Positions 46,985-55,507 of a DNA stretch of 64,000 bases are shown piece after piece; position 1 is the first letter of the stretch; the number at the start of each line of letters is the position of its first letter. The translations under genes and the position numbers were made by a program. The notes below the pieces were generated by a model. The model ran no database searches. It worked only from the letters and a program-made list of their open reading frames with translations, and was not told the DNA's origin. Origin of the DNA: Gimesia maris (lineage in GTDB: Bacteria > Planctomycetota > Planctomycetia > Planctomycetales > Planctomycetaceae). The stretch is taken from positions 2,743,001 through 2,807,000 of the forward strand of contig NZ_CP042910.1 in the NCBI RefSeq assembly GCF_008298035.1, written 5' to 3'.

Positions 46985-48325
46985 ATGCGTTGGGAACATC
47001 CGGTTCAGTTCGCATCGCAGAGTGATGTTGGCTTTCGGCGCAGGAATAATGAAGATTCGATCTCGGTTCGTATCTGCAAAGATCAGGAAAGCTGGCGAGA
47101 CCACGGGCATTTTTTTCTGGTCGCCGATGGTATGGGAGGTCATGCCGTAGGTGAGCTGGCAAGTAAGATGGCCTCTGAAACGGTCCCTCATACCTTCTTT
47201 AAGAATAAGCCGGGGCCAGTTACCAAATCGCTGAAATCTGCGATTGAGGTTGCCAATCAGGCGATCAATGAGCGGGGGATGGCCAATCGTGAATTCATGC
47301 GAATGGGGACCACCTGCAGTTCTTTGTGTCTTTGTCCGGAAGGCGCGGTCATCGGTCATGTAGGTGACAGTCGCGTCTACCGTGTGCGTGAAAATCGCAT
47401 TGATCAATTGACGTTTGATCATAGTCTGCAGTGGGAGCTGATTCGGCAGGGACGGATGAAGCCTGAAGAGGTTTACATGAATGAACCTCGCAACGTCATT
47501 ACACGCTCACTGGGACCGGAGCCGGTTGTCAAAGTTGACATTGAAGGCCCTTATACGGTCATGGAGGGGGATCGTTATATCTTGTGCAGTGACGGATTGA
47601 CCTGTCATCTGAAAGATGAAGAGATCGGTATGATCGCCAGGTACCTGGAGCCCAGTGATGCCTGCCGCCTGATGATCAATCTTGCCAATTTACGTGGTGG
47701 GTCAGATAACATTTCGGTGATTGTTGTTCGGGTGGGAGAATTACCTGATGTGAATTTGCCTCAGGAAAAAGCACCGGAACCAGAACCGGAAATCGAACTG
47801 GAACGCGAGTATGGTGAGTGGTTGTGGCTGGCCGGTGTCTGGGTCGCCTCACTGATGGTGGCAGCCGGGATTCTCATGTGGATCCTGACCCGGTTTGACC
47901 GCGGAGAGTTTCTGACTTTCGGAGGCATGTCACTACTGGTGATGTTACTGGTGCGTAAGGTATTCGCTCAGCGCGAGTCCAGTAAACGTGAGGAATATCT
48001 GGATAAAAGTAAGACGATTGAGTGGAAGCCTTATCGATCAGAAAAGCTGAAGTTCAATACGGATTTCCTGCAGTACCTGACCACCATGGAATCCGAATTG
48101 CAGCGGGCAGCGATGGAAGAAGAATGGACGATCGAATGGTCCGAACACAATAAGATCTATTACGAAGCCAAAGAAGAGCTGGAACAGAAGAAATACCTGC
48201 ATGCGTTTCGTGATTTTTCCCGCGCCATCGATATCCTGATGACGGGCCTGCATTCTTACCGCAAAGAAATGGTGCATCAGGCACGCTGGAAAAAAGGGCC
48301 TCCCTCCGCCTCTCAGGAAGATTAG
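46985..48325 (+). CDS. Membrane-linked PP2C-family Ser/Thr phosphatase
   Basis: An Mn/Mg-dependent phosphatase (PppA/Stp1-type) that removes phosphate from Ser/Thr residues. The N-terminal PP2C domain (about 1-250) has FLVADGMGGHAVGE, GHVGDSRVYRV, LCSDGLTCHLKDEE and GGSDNISVIVV, so the metal-binding aspartates are present. Two hydrophobic segments follow (about 277-300 and 307-323), and then a charged cytoplasmic C-terminal region of about 120 residues of unknown type. GAGGGA lies 7-8 bases before the ATG. It lies right after flhB, with 219 bp between. The target is unknown, and no paired Ser/Thr kinase is visible. Confidence 0.87.
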   Translation: MRWEHPVQFASQSDVGFRRRNNEDSISVRICKDQESWRDHGHFFLVADGMGGHAVGELASKMASETVPHTFFKNKPGPVTKSLKSAIEVANQAINERGMANREFMRMGTTCSSLCLCPEGAVIGHVGDSRVYRVRENRIDQLTFDHSLQWELIRQGRMKPEEVYMNEPRNVITRSLGPEPVVKVDIEGPYTVMEGDRYILCSDGLTCHLKDEEIGMIARYLEPSDACRLMINLANLRGGSDNISVIVVRVGELPDVNLPQEKAPEPEPEIELEREYGEWLWLAGVWVASLMVAAGILMWILTRFDRGEFLTFGGMSLLVMLLVRKVFAQRESSKREEYLDKSKTIEWKPYRSEKLKFNTDFLQYLTTMESELQRAAMEEEWTIEWSEHNKIYYEAKEELEQKKYLHAFRDFSRAIDILMTGLHSYRKEMVHQARWKKGPPSASQED

Positions 48326-48492
48326 GGTGTGAGCAGCTTTACGGGAGCATCTTCAGTAACGTTTAGCTGGCTATCATTGTAGGAGGGAAGCAGCGCTCAA
48401 GGGGAATGTGTCCTGAACGTACAGTCGTCTGTTCAGAAATTCTGCAGGGGTTCTGGGGTTTTGTGCACTTTCGGATCTTTGTAAATTTAACA

Positions 48493-48521
48493 TTGGATTT
48501 CCGCCGGATTTCAGATATGAT
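48493..48521 (+). promoter_or_regulatory. Candidate promoter of the histidine kinase gene
   Basis: TTGGAT (48493-48498), a 17-bp spacer and TATGAT (48516-48521) form a weak sigma-70-type promoter about 50 bp before the kinase GTG start. The -10 is good, and the -35 matches only at TTG. Confidence 0.35.
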
Positions 48522-48569
48522 CCGTCCCTTATTCAGGGAATCTGAAGGACTTGTGACACGGAGGTCAGT

Positions 48570-50132
48570 GTGTTCTTTACGCAAACAATCAGGCGCAAAC
48601 TGGGGCTGGGGCTGGGGATTATCTTCTTCATGCTCATCATCATGGCTTATGGCGCAGTGTCCGGTTTACAGTCTTATCATAATACGGTTAATGAGTTTAA
48701 GTATTCTCTGGATAACTTGCCTGACCGTGATCGCCTGGTTGTCTCTGTAGTGGCCCTCAATAAACCCCTGCAGAGAATTCGCCACTCCAAGCCGGCAGCC
48801 AGTGCACATTTTCAGCAGGAGTTTGATAAACAACTCCAGGAAGTACGCATGGAAATTCAGGGCTTTCTGCAGAAGGTGGATCGCTTGCCCGCGGATCCAG
48901 CAATCAAAAACTGGAAAGGATTCGTTGAATCACAATTGAGTGAACACAGTGCGTGCATGTCAATCCTGAATCAACTGGAATTGATGAAGGTACAACTGGA
49001 AGATCCCCAGAAGCGTCTTGAGATGTCCGAGCAGATGATTCTGGAAGTAGCCCATCTGGAGACGCTGATTCTGGAAGTACGGGATGTCCCCTCTGGTACA
49101 AAAGCAGTGCTGGCACGTGCGACTTCCGTTTATCGTTCCCGCTTTAATCTGGTGTCTGTGACCTGCGTGGTGGTTTTTATCGCATTTGGCTGTCTGATCT
49201 GGTACGGCTACCGTACCGTCCTTGCACCGATTCAGGCATTGCATGAAGGGGCGCGCATCGTGGCCCAGGGACATTATGACCACCATTTTGAAATCAAATC
49301 TGACGATGAGATGGCAGAGCTGGCGGAAGCATTCAACAAGATGACGATGCGGTTCAAAGAAAAACGGGACGAACTGAATCATAAGGTAGACGAGCGGAGT
49401 AAACAACTGGTGCGTTCCGAGCGACTGGCAGGAATCGGTGTGCTGGCAGCCGGCGTGGCGCATGAAATCAATAATCCCCTGTCTGCAATTTCGATGGCAT
49501 CAGAGTCATTACAGGGACGAATAGTCGACTTAAAACCGCATTGTGAGGATGCGGATTTTGAAGTGGTCGAACAGTATCTGAGTCTGATTCAGCGGGAATC
49601 CATGCGCTGTCGTGAGATTACTTCAAAACTGCTTGATTTTTCCCGGGGTCAGAATTCGGTTCGCAGTCAGAATGATCTGGTCGGGGTCATTGACGAAGTC
49701 TGCTCAATGGTCAATCTGATCAAGAGGCTGAAAGGTAGAAACATACATTTTTCTGTCCGCAATCCCTGTTGCGCTGAATTTAACCCTGCCGAAATCAAGC
49801 AGGTGGTTCTCAATATCATGACCAATGCCCTGGAATCGATGGAAGTAGGCGGAAATCTGGAGATTGAGGTCCGTGAGCATGTCGATTCTGTGACCCTGAT
49901 TTTCCGGGACGACGGACGGGGGATGACCCAGGAAGTCAAAGAGAGTCTGTTTGATCCCTTCTTTACACAGAGGGCCGATGGAACAGGAACAGGACTGGGG
50001 ATGTCGATCACTCATCGGATCGTTAAAGATCACGGGGGTGAGATCGAAGTGGAAAGTCCCGGTCCCGGACAAGGCAGTACAATTTTTGTAGAACTCCCGA
50101 AAAAGACTAAGTTGCAAAGTGTAGCAGCGTAA
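48570..50132 (+). CDS. NtrB-like sensor histidine kinase
   Basis: A 520-residue membrane kinase. An N-terminal membrane helix (about 8-30), an extracytoplasmic helical sensor region, a second helix near 195-215, a HAMP segment (TVLAPIQALHEGARIV), then the HisKA domain with phospho-accepting H298 in AAGVAHEINNPLSAI. The HATPase domain follows with NIMTNALESME, DDGRGM and TGTGLGMSITHRIVKDHGG. The GTG start at 48570 has a perfect GGAGGT 4 bases upstream. It probably phosphorylates the response regulator encoded 390 bp downstream. Confidence 0.93.
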   Translation: MFFTQTIRRKLGLGLGIIFFMLIIMAYGAVSGLQSYHNTVNEFKYSLDNLPDRDRLVVSVVALNKPLQRIRHSKPAASAHFQQEFDKQLQEVRMEIQGFLQKVDRLPADPAIKNWKGFVESQLSEHSACMSILNQLELMKVQLEDPQKRLEMSEQMILEVAHLETLILEVRDVPSGTKAVLARATSVYRSRFNLVSVTCVVVFIAFGCLIWYGYRTVLAPIQALHEGARIVAQGHYDHHFEIKSDDEMAELAEAFNKMTMRFKEKRDELNHKVDERSKQLVRSERLAGIGVLAAGVAHEINNPLSAISMASESLQGRIVDLKPHCEDADFEVVEQYLSLIQRESMRCREITSKLLDFSRGQNSVRSQNDLVGVIDEVCSMVNLIKRLKGRNIHFSVRNPCCAEFNPAEIKQVVLNIMTNALESMEVGGNLEIEVREHVDSVTLIFRDDGRGMTQEVKESLFDPFFTQRADGTGTGLGMSITHRIVKDHGGEIEVESPGPGQGSTIFVELPKKTKLQSVAA

Positions 50133-50522
50133 TGCTTTAGTGGTATTGTTTGCTGTCGAAGTTTCTGCGATTCTCCGATTGCCACGATTTTCAAAATCTG
50201 ATATTACTCGTCTCTCCCCACAAATGATTCACATAAAGTTAACGATACAGGAGAAAATGGATGTTCTCTGTACTGCAGGTAAGTCTCAGTATTTCCCTTC
50301 CTGATTTGACACAGTTTGTGCAGAGAAAGGTCCTGTATGGAGTCCCGGTTCCGGGGCTGCAGCTTTGAGTATCGATACTGGAGAAAAGGATGAGTCAGTT
50401 CAATGCGAACCGGCTTTCTCCAGAGCCTTTCCCATAATCCTTCCTGAATACCATTCGGTTATGAAATTTGTTAAATGGCTTTCTCTTTGACAGGATGTCA
50501 GAGCAGGAAGAAGGAGCACAAC
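50133..50522. other. Intergenic region between kinase and response regulator, with possible small ORFs
   Basis: No gene of normal size is seen here. Two very small ORFs have good ribosome-binding sites: ATG 50261 to 50368 (35 codons, GGAG 8 bases upstream; a nested 15-codon ORF starts at 50257) and ATG 50390 to 50437 (15 codons, GGAG with GAAAAGG upstream). The sequence before each is nearly the same: GATACAGGAGAAAATGGATG against GATACTGGAGAAAAGGATG. Whether either peptide is made is unknown. Confidence 0.3.
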
Positions 50523-51920
50523 TTGAGTAATTCGGTCAATAAATTACGGGTCCTGTTTGTCGACGACGAGGCGGCAATTCGGGAAGTCATGCGAATTGAA
50601 CTGCCACGTATGGGACATGATGTCACCATTTGTGAAGATGGTCAGTCAGCATTAACTGCATTGGATAAAATTACCTTTGATGCAGCGATTGTCGATCTCC
50701 GGATGCCTGGCCTGAGTGGCTGGGATGTGGTCGATCACATTAATAAGGTCTCTCCCGAGACAGAAGTGATCATCAGCACCGGTCATGGCAGTATCGACGA
50801 AGCCATTCAGGCGATCCGACGCGGTGCCTACGATTTCCTTCCGAAACCATGCAAGCTGATCGATATCGCCACCGTGTTGCAGAAAGTGGCTGATAAACGG
50901 TCGCTGCAGAACAAGAATTATGCCCTGGAATCCCGTCTGAAAAGCGTGGAAGGGCCCTGCCAGATTGTTGGTGAAACACCCCCGATGATGCGGGTGAAAA
51001 AGCTGATCGAAAAAATCGCACCGACCGATTCCACAGCGTTGATCCTGGGAGAAACCGGGACCGGGAAAGAACTGGTGGCACGGAGAGTTCATGACTTGAG
51101 TACGCGTGCCTCGATGCCTTTTGTTCCTGTCAACTGTGGTGCCCTGCCGGAAAACCTGGTGGAAAGCGAACTGTTTGGTCATCGTAAAGGCGCTTTTACC
51201 GGTGCAGATACGCCGCGTAAGGGGCTGATCGAGATTGCCAACGGCGGTACTCTCTTCCTGGACGAACTGGGAGAACTGGACAAAACCATGCAGGTGAAAC
51301 TGCTGCGGTTTCTGGAATCGGGTGAAGTCCGTCGTGTTGGTGACAGTGAAACATTCCATGTTGATGTGCGGATTGTCTGTGCGACAAACCGTGATTTGAA
51401 GGAAATGGTTACGGAAGGCACATTCCGTGAAGATCTTTATTTCCGTGTGAATACGTTTGAGATCAATCTGCCTGCATTACGGGAACGCAAAGGGGATATT
51501 CCGGAAATTTCCCGCGTGCTGCTGAAACGACATCTAAAAAAGGATTCTATTCCTCAGGATATTCTGTCGCAGGATACGATTGAAATTCTGCAGGAGTACG
51601 ACTGGAAAGGTAATGTCAGGGAGTTGGCCAATGCTCTGGAACATGCCGTCATCCTCTGGGATGGAGTTCAGATTCAGCCTGGTGATCTGCCATCCAATCT
51701 GACCCGGCATTCTTCGATTCCCATGTCTGCTGGTTCGACTGCAATCAACTGGACTGAGGGCATGGAAGGGAAAACATTGCGGGATATTGAGATGGAAGTG
51801 ATTTACCATGTTCTCGATAAACATGATGGGGATAAACCCAAGTGTGCCGCTGAACTGGGAATCGCATTGAAAACACTTTACAACAAACTGAATCAGTATC
51901 AGACTCGGGCGGCGGGTTAA
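50523..51920 (+). CDS. NtrC-family sigma-54-dependent response regulator
   Basis: A 465-residue regulator with a receiver domain (D14-D15, phosphorylation site D58, T86, K108), an AAA+ domain with Walker A GETGTGKE (K182), GAFTGA at 223-228 and an intact Walker B, and a C-terminal Fis-type HTH (KCAAELGIALKTLYNKLNQ). All residues needed for ATP-driven activation of sigma-54 RNA polymerase are present, unlike the regulator at 25644. I start at TTG 50523 because AAGGAG (50511-50516) lies 6 bases upstream. The ATG at 50475 has no such site. It pairs with the kinase at 48570. Confidence 0.92.
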   Translation: MSNSVNKLRVLFVDDEAAIREVMRIELPRMGHDVTICEDGQSALTALDKITFDAAIVDLRMPGLSGWDVVDHINKVSPETEVIISTGHGSIDEAIQAIRRGAYDFLPKPCKLIDIATVLQKVADKRSLQNKNYALESRLKSVEGPCQIVGETPPMMRVKKLIEKIAPTDSTALILGETGTGKELVARRVHDLSTRASMPFVPVNCGALPENLVESELFGHRKGAFTGADTPRKGLIEIANGGTLFLDELGELDKTMQVKLLRFLESGEVRRVGDSETFHVDVRIVCATNRDLKEMVTEGTFREDLYFRVNTFEINLPALRERKGDIPEISRVLLKRHLKKDSIPQDILSQDTIEILQEYDWKGNVRELANALEHAVILWDGVQIQPGDLPSNLTRHSSIPMSAGSTAINWTEGMEGKTLRDIEMEVIYHVLDKHDGDKPKCAAELGIALKTLYNKLNQYQTRAAG

Positions 51921-51958
51921 TAAAACCTGTCTGCACCTTACGCTTTACCTGTAAAAAA

Positions 51959-51992
51959 ATGCTCTGGCATAAACTGCCAGAGCATTATTTTT
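51959..51992. terminator. Bidirectional Rho-independent terminator
   Basis: A perfect 11-bp inverted repeat ATGCTCTGGCA / TGCCAGAGCAT with a TAAAC loop is preceded by a run of A and followed by TATTTTTA, so it can work on both strands. It lies after the response regulator and before the repeat and lexA, which end on the opposite strand. Confidence 0.85.
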
Positions 51993-52086
51993 AGACTGTT
52001 TCCAGTTTTACTGAAGCGTCTCCAGGTCGAACCGGACCGAATAAACAGATTGAGAGACGCGATGATTAAAGATGATGCGCTCTCAA
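51992..52086. repeat. Structured intergenic repeat, copy 2
   Basis: The second copy of the element at 19830-19925. Here the outer stem GCGTCTC / GAGACGC is a full 7 bp, and it encloses a GGTC/GACC hairpin. The upstream AGACTG / CAGTTT hairpin is kept. Loop sequences differ from copy 1. It directly follows the bidirectional terminator and lies downstream of the lexA 3' end. Confidence 0.65.
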
Positions 52087-52161
52087 TTCACTTCGAAAGT
52101 GATTCTGTCCGCTTTCATCTGTCACATTTATGCCGCAGATGAATCAGCAAGACAACTCACC

Positions 52162-52779
52162 TTAATATTTTCGAATCACGCCTGTCACAACTCCGAGAAT
52201 ATCTACATTCTTGGAGTAAATTGGCTGCATACTGGAATTCGCTGGCTCCAGGCGAATACGATCGCCTTCAGAGTAATAGCGTTTTAAGGTTGCTTCCTGA
52301 CCATCTACCAGCGCGACAACGATGTCACCTTCTTTACAGGTGTTCTGCTTGTGGACGATGACATAGTCTCCATCGGCGATCTGATCTTCGATCATGGATA
52401 CACCTTTGACTTTAAGGCAGAACTGATCATCGGGATCAAACAGTGAGCCGAAGTCGATATGCTCATCATCCTGGACAGCCAGAACCGGGCTTCCAGCGGC
52501 AATTTGACCAGCCAGTGGAAGGCGTGTCCGTTTCTGGGAATGATCGCACAGTTGAATCGCACGTGACATGTGAGATTCACGGGTAATCAGTCCCTTCTTT
52601 TCGAGGGCTTTCAGATGGCACATCACGCCATTGGGAGAGCGAATGCCAAAATTGGCACCGATTTCGCGAACGGTCGGGCCATAGCCTCGGTTAATGATCT
52701 TGTCTTTCAGGAAATCGTAAATTTCCTGCTGTCGTTGTGTAAGGTTTGCTTTGGTGCCTGCCATAACAAAGTACCCCAT
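52162..52779 (-). CDS. lexA: LexA repressor
   Basis: LexA represses SOS genes and is cleaved when RecA is activated. The winged-helix DNA-binding domain includes RQQEIYDFLKDKI and PTVREIGANFGIRSPNGVMCHLKALEKKG. In the 205-residue reading the cleavage site is A95-G96, the nucleophile S128 lies in KVKGVSMIE, and the lysine K166 lies in EATLKRYY. All are intact. An alternative ATG at 52764 (MAGTKANLTQ) gives 200 residues and fits the family's usual start better. No strong ribosome-binding site decides between them. Confidence 0.94.
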   Translation of the reverse strand: MGYFVMAGTKANLTQRQQEIYDFLKDKIINRGYGPTVREIGANFGIRSPNGVMCHLKALEKKGLITRESHMSRAIQLCDHSQKRTRLPLAGQIAAGSPVLAVQDDEHIDFGSLFDPDDQFCLKVKGVSMIEDQIADGDYVIVHKQNTCKEGDIVVALVDGQEATLKRYYSEGDRIRLEPANSSMQPIYSKNVDILGVVTGVIRKY

Positions 52780-53432
52780 TTCTTAAAAGTAGTGTCAACT
52801 GAATAGTAGTTTCCTGAAACAATCAGGAATAAAAAAACCTGTCCCAAACAAAAAAACATTTTGGGATCACTCAAAAAAATGCCTCATCAGAATAAAGAAG
52901 GGTTGAGGGTGTCTTCCTGTGATCATCACAAAGAATTCTGATTTTGCATGTAATCTTTATTATAGTATACTATCGTCTACACGACAAGTATGACGATTAA
53001 AAACCTGCTTGATTTCTAAAGTCTGAAATATTTATTTAAACAAAAGTAATAGTTGATATGGATCGTAAGGTTATGAATCAAATGAAGTTGTGGTTACTAC
53101 GCATTGAATAATCAATGTGTGATGTTTTTCTGAATATTTGTTTGAATGTTCATAAGAAGATACTGCAATACTCTAGGTAGAATTTCTGTTTTGAAAAGAT
53201 GTCTGAAAAATCAAATCTCAAAAAACCAGAAAAACTGACCATTCTATGCGTGTTTATTTATGAAAAGTGGGCGTTTATCTGTGAAAGCCTGCTCAAGATG
53301 GACTTCAGTAGTTAGTTGTATAGTGAGCATCCTTTCTTAACTCAGAAATCTGAGAATTTTAAAAGAAATAAAGGTGAAAAATTGAAATGGTGTTCCAGAG
53401 GTTGTCTAAGTGAGGCTGCCTTGGGGGGATAG
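52780..53432. other. Intergenic region between lexA and the DUF1559 gene
   Basis: A 653-bp AT-rich region. On the lexA side it holds the lexA promoter (described separately) and a leader of about 170-190 bases with two hairpins, TTCCTG / CAGGAA (52811-52829) and TCCCAAA / TTTGGGA (52842-52866). The DUF1559 side (about 53000-53432) has no ORF beyond a dozen codons and no clear promoter that I can place. Confidence 0.45.
52959..52987 (-). promoter_or_regulatory. Probable lexA promoter with overlapping palindromic operator
   Basis: Read on the minus strand, TTGTCG (52987-52982), a 17-bp spacer and a perfect TATAAT (52964-52959) form a strong sigma-70 promoter. The 12-bp palindrome ATAGTATACTAT (52962-52973) overlaps the -10 and spacer, the usual place for a repressor. 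It is the obvious candidate LexA operator for autoregulation. Its sequence is not one of the SOS boxes I know from other phyla. Confidence 0.6.
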
Positions 53433-54485
53433 ATGTATAACGTCGATGACAAATACAGGAAAGCAGAACAGCGGATTCGGCCTGGTTTCACTTTGATCGA
53501 ACTTCTGGCAGCATTGACGATTATTGGTCTCCTGATCGCATTGCTGCTGCCCGCGGTACAGGCGGTTCGGGAAGCCGCCCGCAAAATGCAGTGTACTAAT
53601 AATCTGCATCAGATCGGAATTGCCTTGCAGGCTTACCATGAATCGCATGAGGTCTTACCGTTTGGAGTCGGAGATGATCAGGATGGGCCGATCTCCTCAC
53701 TGGGAACCCTGGCGGATCGCCGCTATTCAGCACATGCGATGTTGCTGCCTTACCTGGATCAGGCTGTGGTTTATAACCAGTTAAATTTCAATGTAGCTCC
53801 TTTTTACCCTTTTGCGAATGCGGCGAATGACGATCAGGCTGAACTGGAAACCCGCTTTAATGAAGTGATTAACGGACCAGCTGCTCAGACCAGACTCAAT
53901 GTCTTTCTCTGTCCCAGTGATCTGGACCGACTCAAAAGTCGCTGGGGACCCAATAACTATCGCTCCTGTAACGGAAGTTCCTGGTCGGGCAGGGAGGGGA
54001 ACGGAATGTTCGGTCAGAACAGCAGTGTGCGGATGCGGGATGTCAAAGACGGCCTTTCTCAGACAGCGATGTTCAGCGAACATGTCAAAGGGAGTTGGGA
54101 CGATACGGTCATCGATCCCCTGTCCGATTTATATAACCTGCAGGGAGTCTGGACCGAAAGTCAATTCTCTGATGCCTGTGGAGGGTTAACGCCACAGTCT
54201 GCTGGAGCCTATCAGTACGATGTAGAATCAGGGCAGACCTGGCTAGCGGGGAATATGAACTGGACCCGATATAACCACGTGCGAACGCCAAACCGGACCA
54301 ACTGTAAGAATGGATTTACCTGGGATGGTGTGATATTAAATCCTTCCAGCTGGCACGGACAGGGAGTGAATGTGCTGATGGGAGATGGCGCTGTCAGATT
54401 TGTGAATGAAAATATCAATACTGAGGTCTGGCAGGCGCTGGGAACGATCTCCGGCGGTGAATCTGATACAGGGGCTGGTCTATGA
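53433..54485 (+). CDS. DUF1559 pseudopilin-like protein
   Basis: A 350-residue protein with a type IV/type II prepilin N-terminus: a short basic leader and the RPGFTLIELLAALTIIGLLIALLLPAVQ segment, cleaved by prepilin peptidase before F. The GFTLIE motif and the E at +5 are present. The rest is a DUF1559 domain, ending in WHGQGVNVLMGDGAVRFVNENI. These proteins are heavily expanded in planctomycetes and their roles are mostly unknown. A purine-rich GGGGGGAT precedes the ATG. Its stop overlaps the next gene by ATGA. Confidence 0.93.
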   Translation: MYNVDDKYRKAEQRIRPGFTLIELLAALTIIGLLIALLLPAVQAVREAARKMQCTNNLHQIGIALQAYHESHEVLPFGVGDDQDGPISSLGTLADRRYSAHAMLLPYLDQAVVYNQLNFNVAPFYPFANAANDDQAELETRFNEVINGPAAQTRLNVFLCPSDLDRLKSRWGPNNYRSCNGSSWSGREGNGMFGQNSSVRMRDVKDGLSQTAMFSEHVKGSWDDTVIDPLSDLYNLQGVWTESQFSDACGGLTPQSAGAYQYDVESGQTWLAGNMNWTRYNHVRTPNRTNCKNGFTWDGVILNPSSWHGQGVNVLMGDGAVRFVNENINTEVWQALGTISGGESDTGAGL

Positions 54486-55342
54486 AGTCTCAATTCCGTA
54501 CCGGGGTGATCCCTTGGTGGGGCGTCTGTCTGTTTCTGTTGCTGACCGGACCGGTCGGGGCAGAGCAGGGGAGACGCGAGTTGAAATTCAGTTTTCTGGG
54601 ACAACAGTTTGATAATGCGCAACTGGTTCCACTGGGAAGAGGTATGCTCAGGTTAATCGAACCACGCAGGGACGGCCTTTTCTTCAATCTGCCGGCGGGA
54701 CATCAGGTATCCAGTGTTGGAATCAGCCCCCGGTTTCAGCTAAGTGGTGATTTTGAAATTACCGCTGCGTATGAGGTCCCTGCCTGGAAAAAACCAGGGG
54801 CGGGGTATGGCATGGGGCCGAGCATGTATTTAAGAATGCACGACGAAAAAGAATCGGCAGCGATGATTGGTCGATTATTGCGACCGAAGAACAAGCATGT
54901 TTTCAGCACGAGTCTGTCGACGACAGTTGCAGGCAAACGTCAGTATGATGTCAAGCTGGTAGACGCGAAACAGAACTCGGGAAAACTGAAACTGGTCAGA
55001 ACCGGGAGTCAGTTGAAATTCCTGATTTCTGACGGCTCGGGAGACGAATTTCGCGAACTGCGGGAGGTGGAACTGGGAACAGCCGACGTCGACCTGCTAC
55101 GGCTGGGAGCCCAGCAGAGTGACGTAGACACTCCCGTCCAGGTGTTATGGAAAGACCTCTCGATTACTGCAGAAGCATTTCCGAATCATCCCGATTCGCT
55201 GGCGACAGGCGAGCGTCAGCATGTTCCCACCTATCAGGCCGCGCCACAGCCTCATTCCATATCACTGATCTGGAGCCTGGTCTCGGGCATTGCGTTGGTC
55301 TGTCTTCTTTTTGCGGTCCACCTGATCCGAAAACGGATCTGA
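54482..55342 (+). CDS. Secreted protein with C-terminal membrane helix, coupled to DUF1559 gene
   Basis: A 286-residue protein with an N-terminal signal segment (about 8-26, GVIPWWGVCLFLLLTGPVGA), a beta-rich middle (LSGDFEITAAYEVP, GKRQYDVKLVDAK, LRLGAQQSDVDTPVQVLW) and a C-terminal hydrophobic helix at about 262-281 followed by RKRI. The central part recalls the concanavalin-like DUF1583 domain, but I am not certain. Its ATG overlaps the DUF1559 stop, so the two products are probably made together and may act together at the membrane. Function is unknown. Confidence 0.65.
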   Translation: MKSQFRTGVIPWWGVCLFLLLTGPVGAEQGRRELKFSFLGQQFDNAQLVPLGRGMLRLIEPRRDGLFFNLPAGHQVSSVGISPRFQLSGDFEITAAYEVPAWKKPGAGYGMGPSMYLRMHDEKESAAMIGRLLRPKNKHVFSTSLSTTVAGKRQYDVKLVDAKQNSGKLKLVRTGSQLKFLISDGSGDEFRELREVELGTADVDLLRLGAQQSDVDTPVQVLWKDLSITAEAFPNHPDSLATGERQHVPTYQAAPQPHSISLIWSLVSGIALVCLLFAVHLIRKRI

Positions 55343-55507
55343 CTCACGACAGTTCCCCCTGAAGCGGAGTACCTGCACTGCAGCAAAATAGCCCGCTCGG
55401 ACTGGCAACGATCACGCAGTTGCGGTTAGACTGAAGAGATGATATTCAATCTGGATTCCAGCTGGAATGACCTCTCAGATCGCATCAATGAAGAAAGCGG
55501 GGCTACG

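Noticed and set aside
52072-52287. A 71-codon ORF overlapping the repeat and the 3' end of lexA
   Set aside because: It is antisense to lexA and partly formed by the structured repeat.
52793-52798. TTGACA on the minus strand just upstream of lexA
   Set aside because: A -10 at the proper distance would fall on or past the start codon. The promoter at 52959-52987 has a perfect -10 and better geometry.
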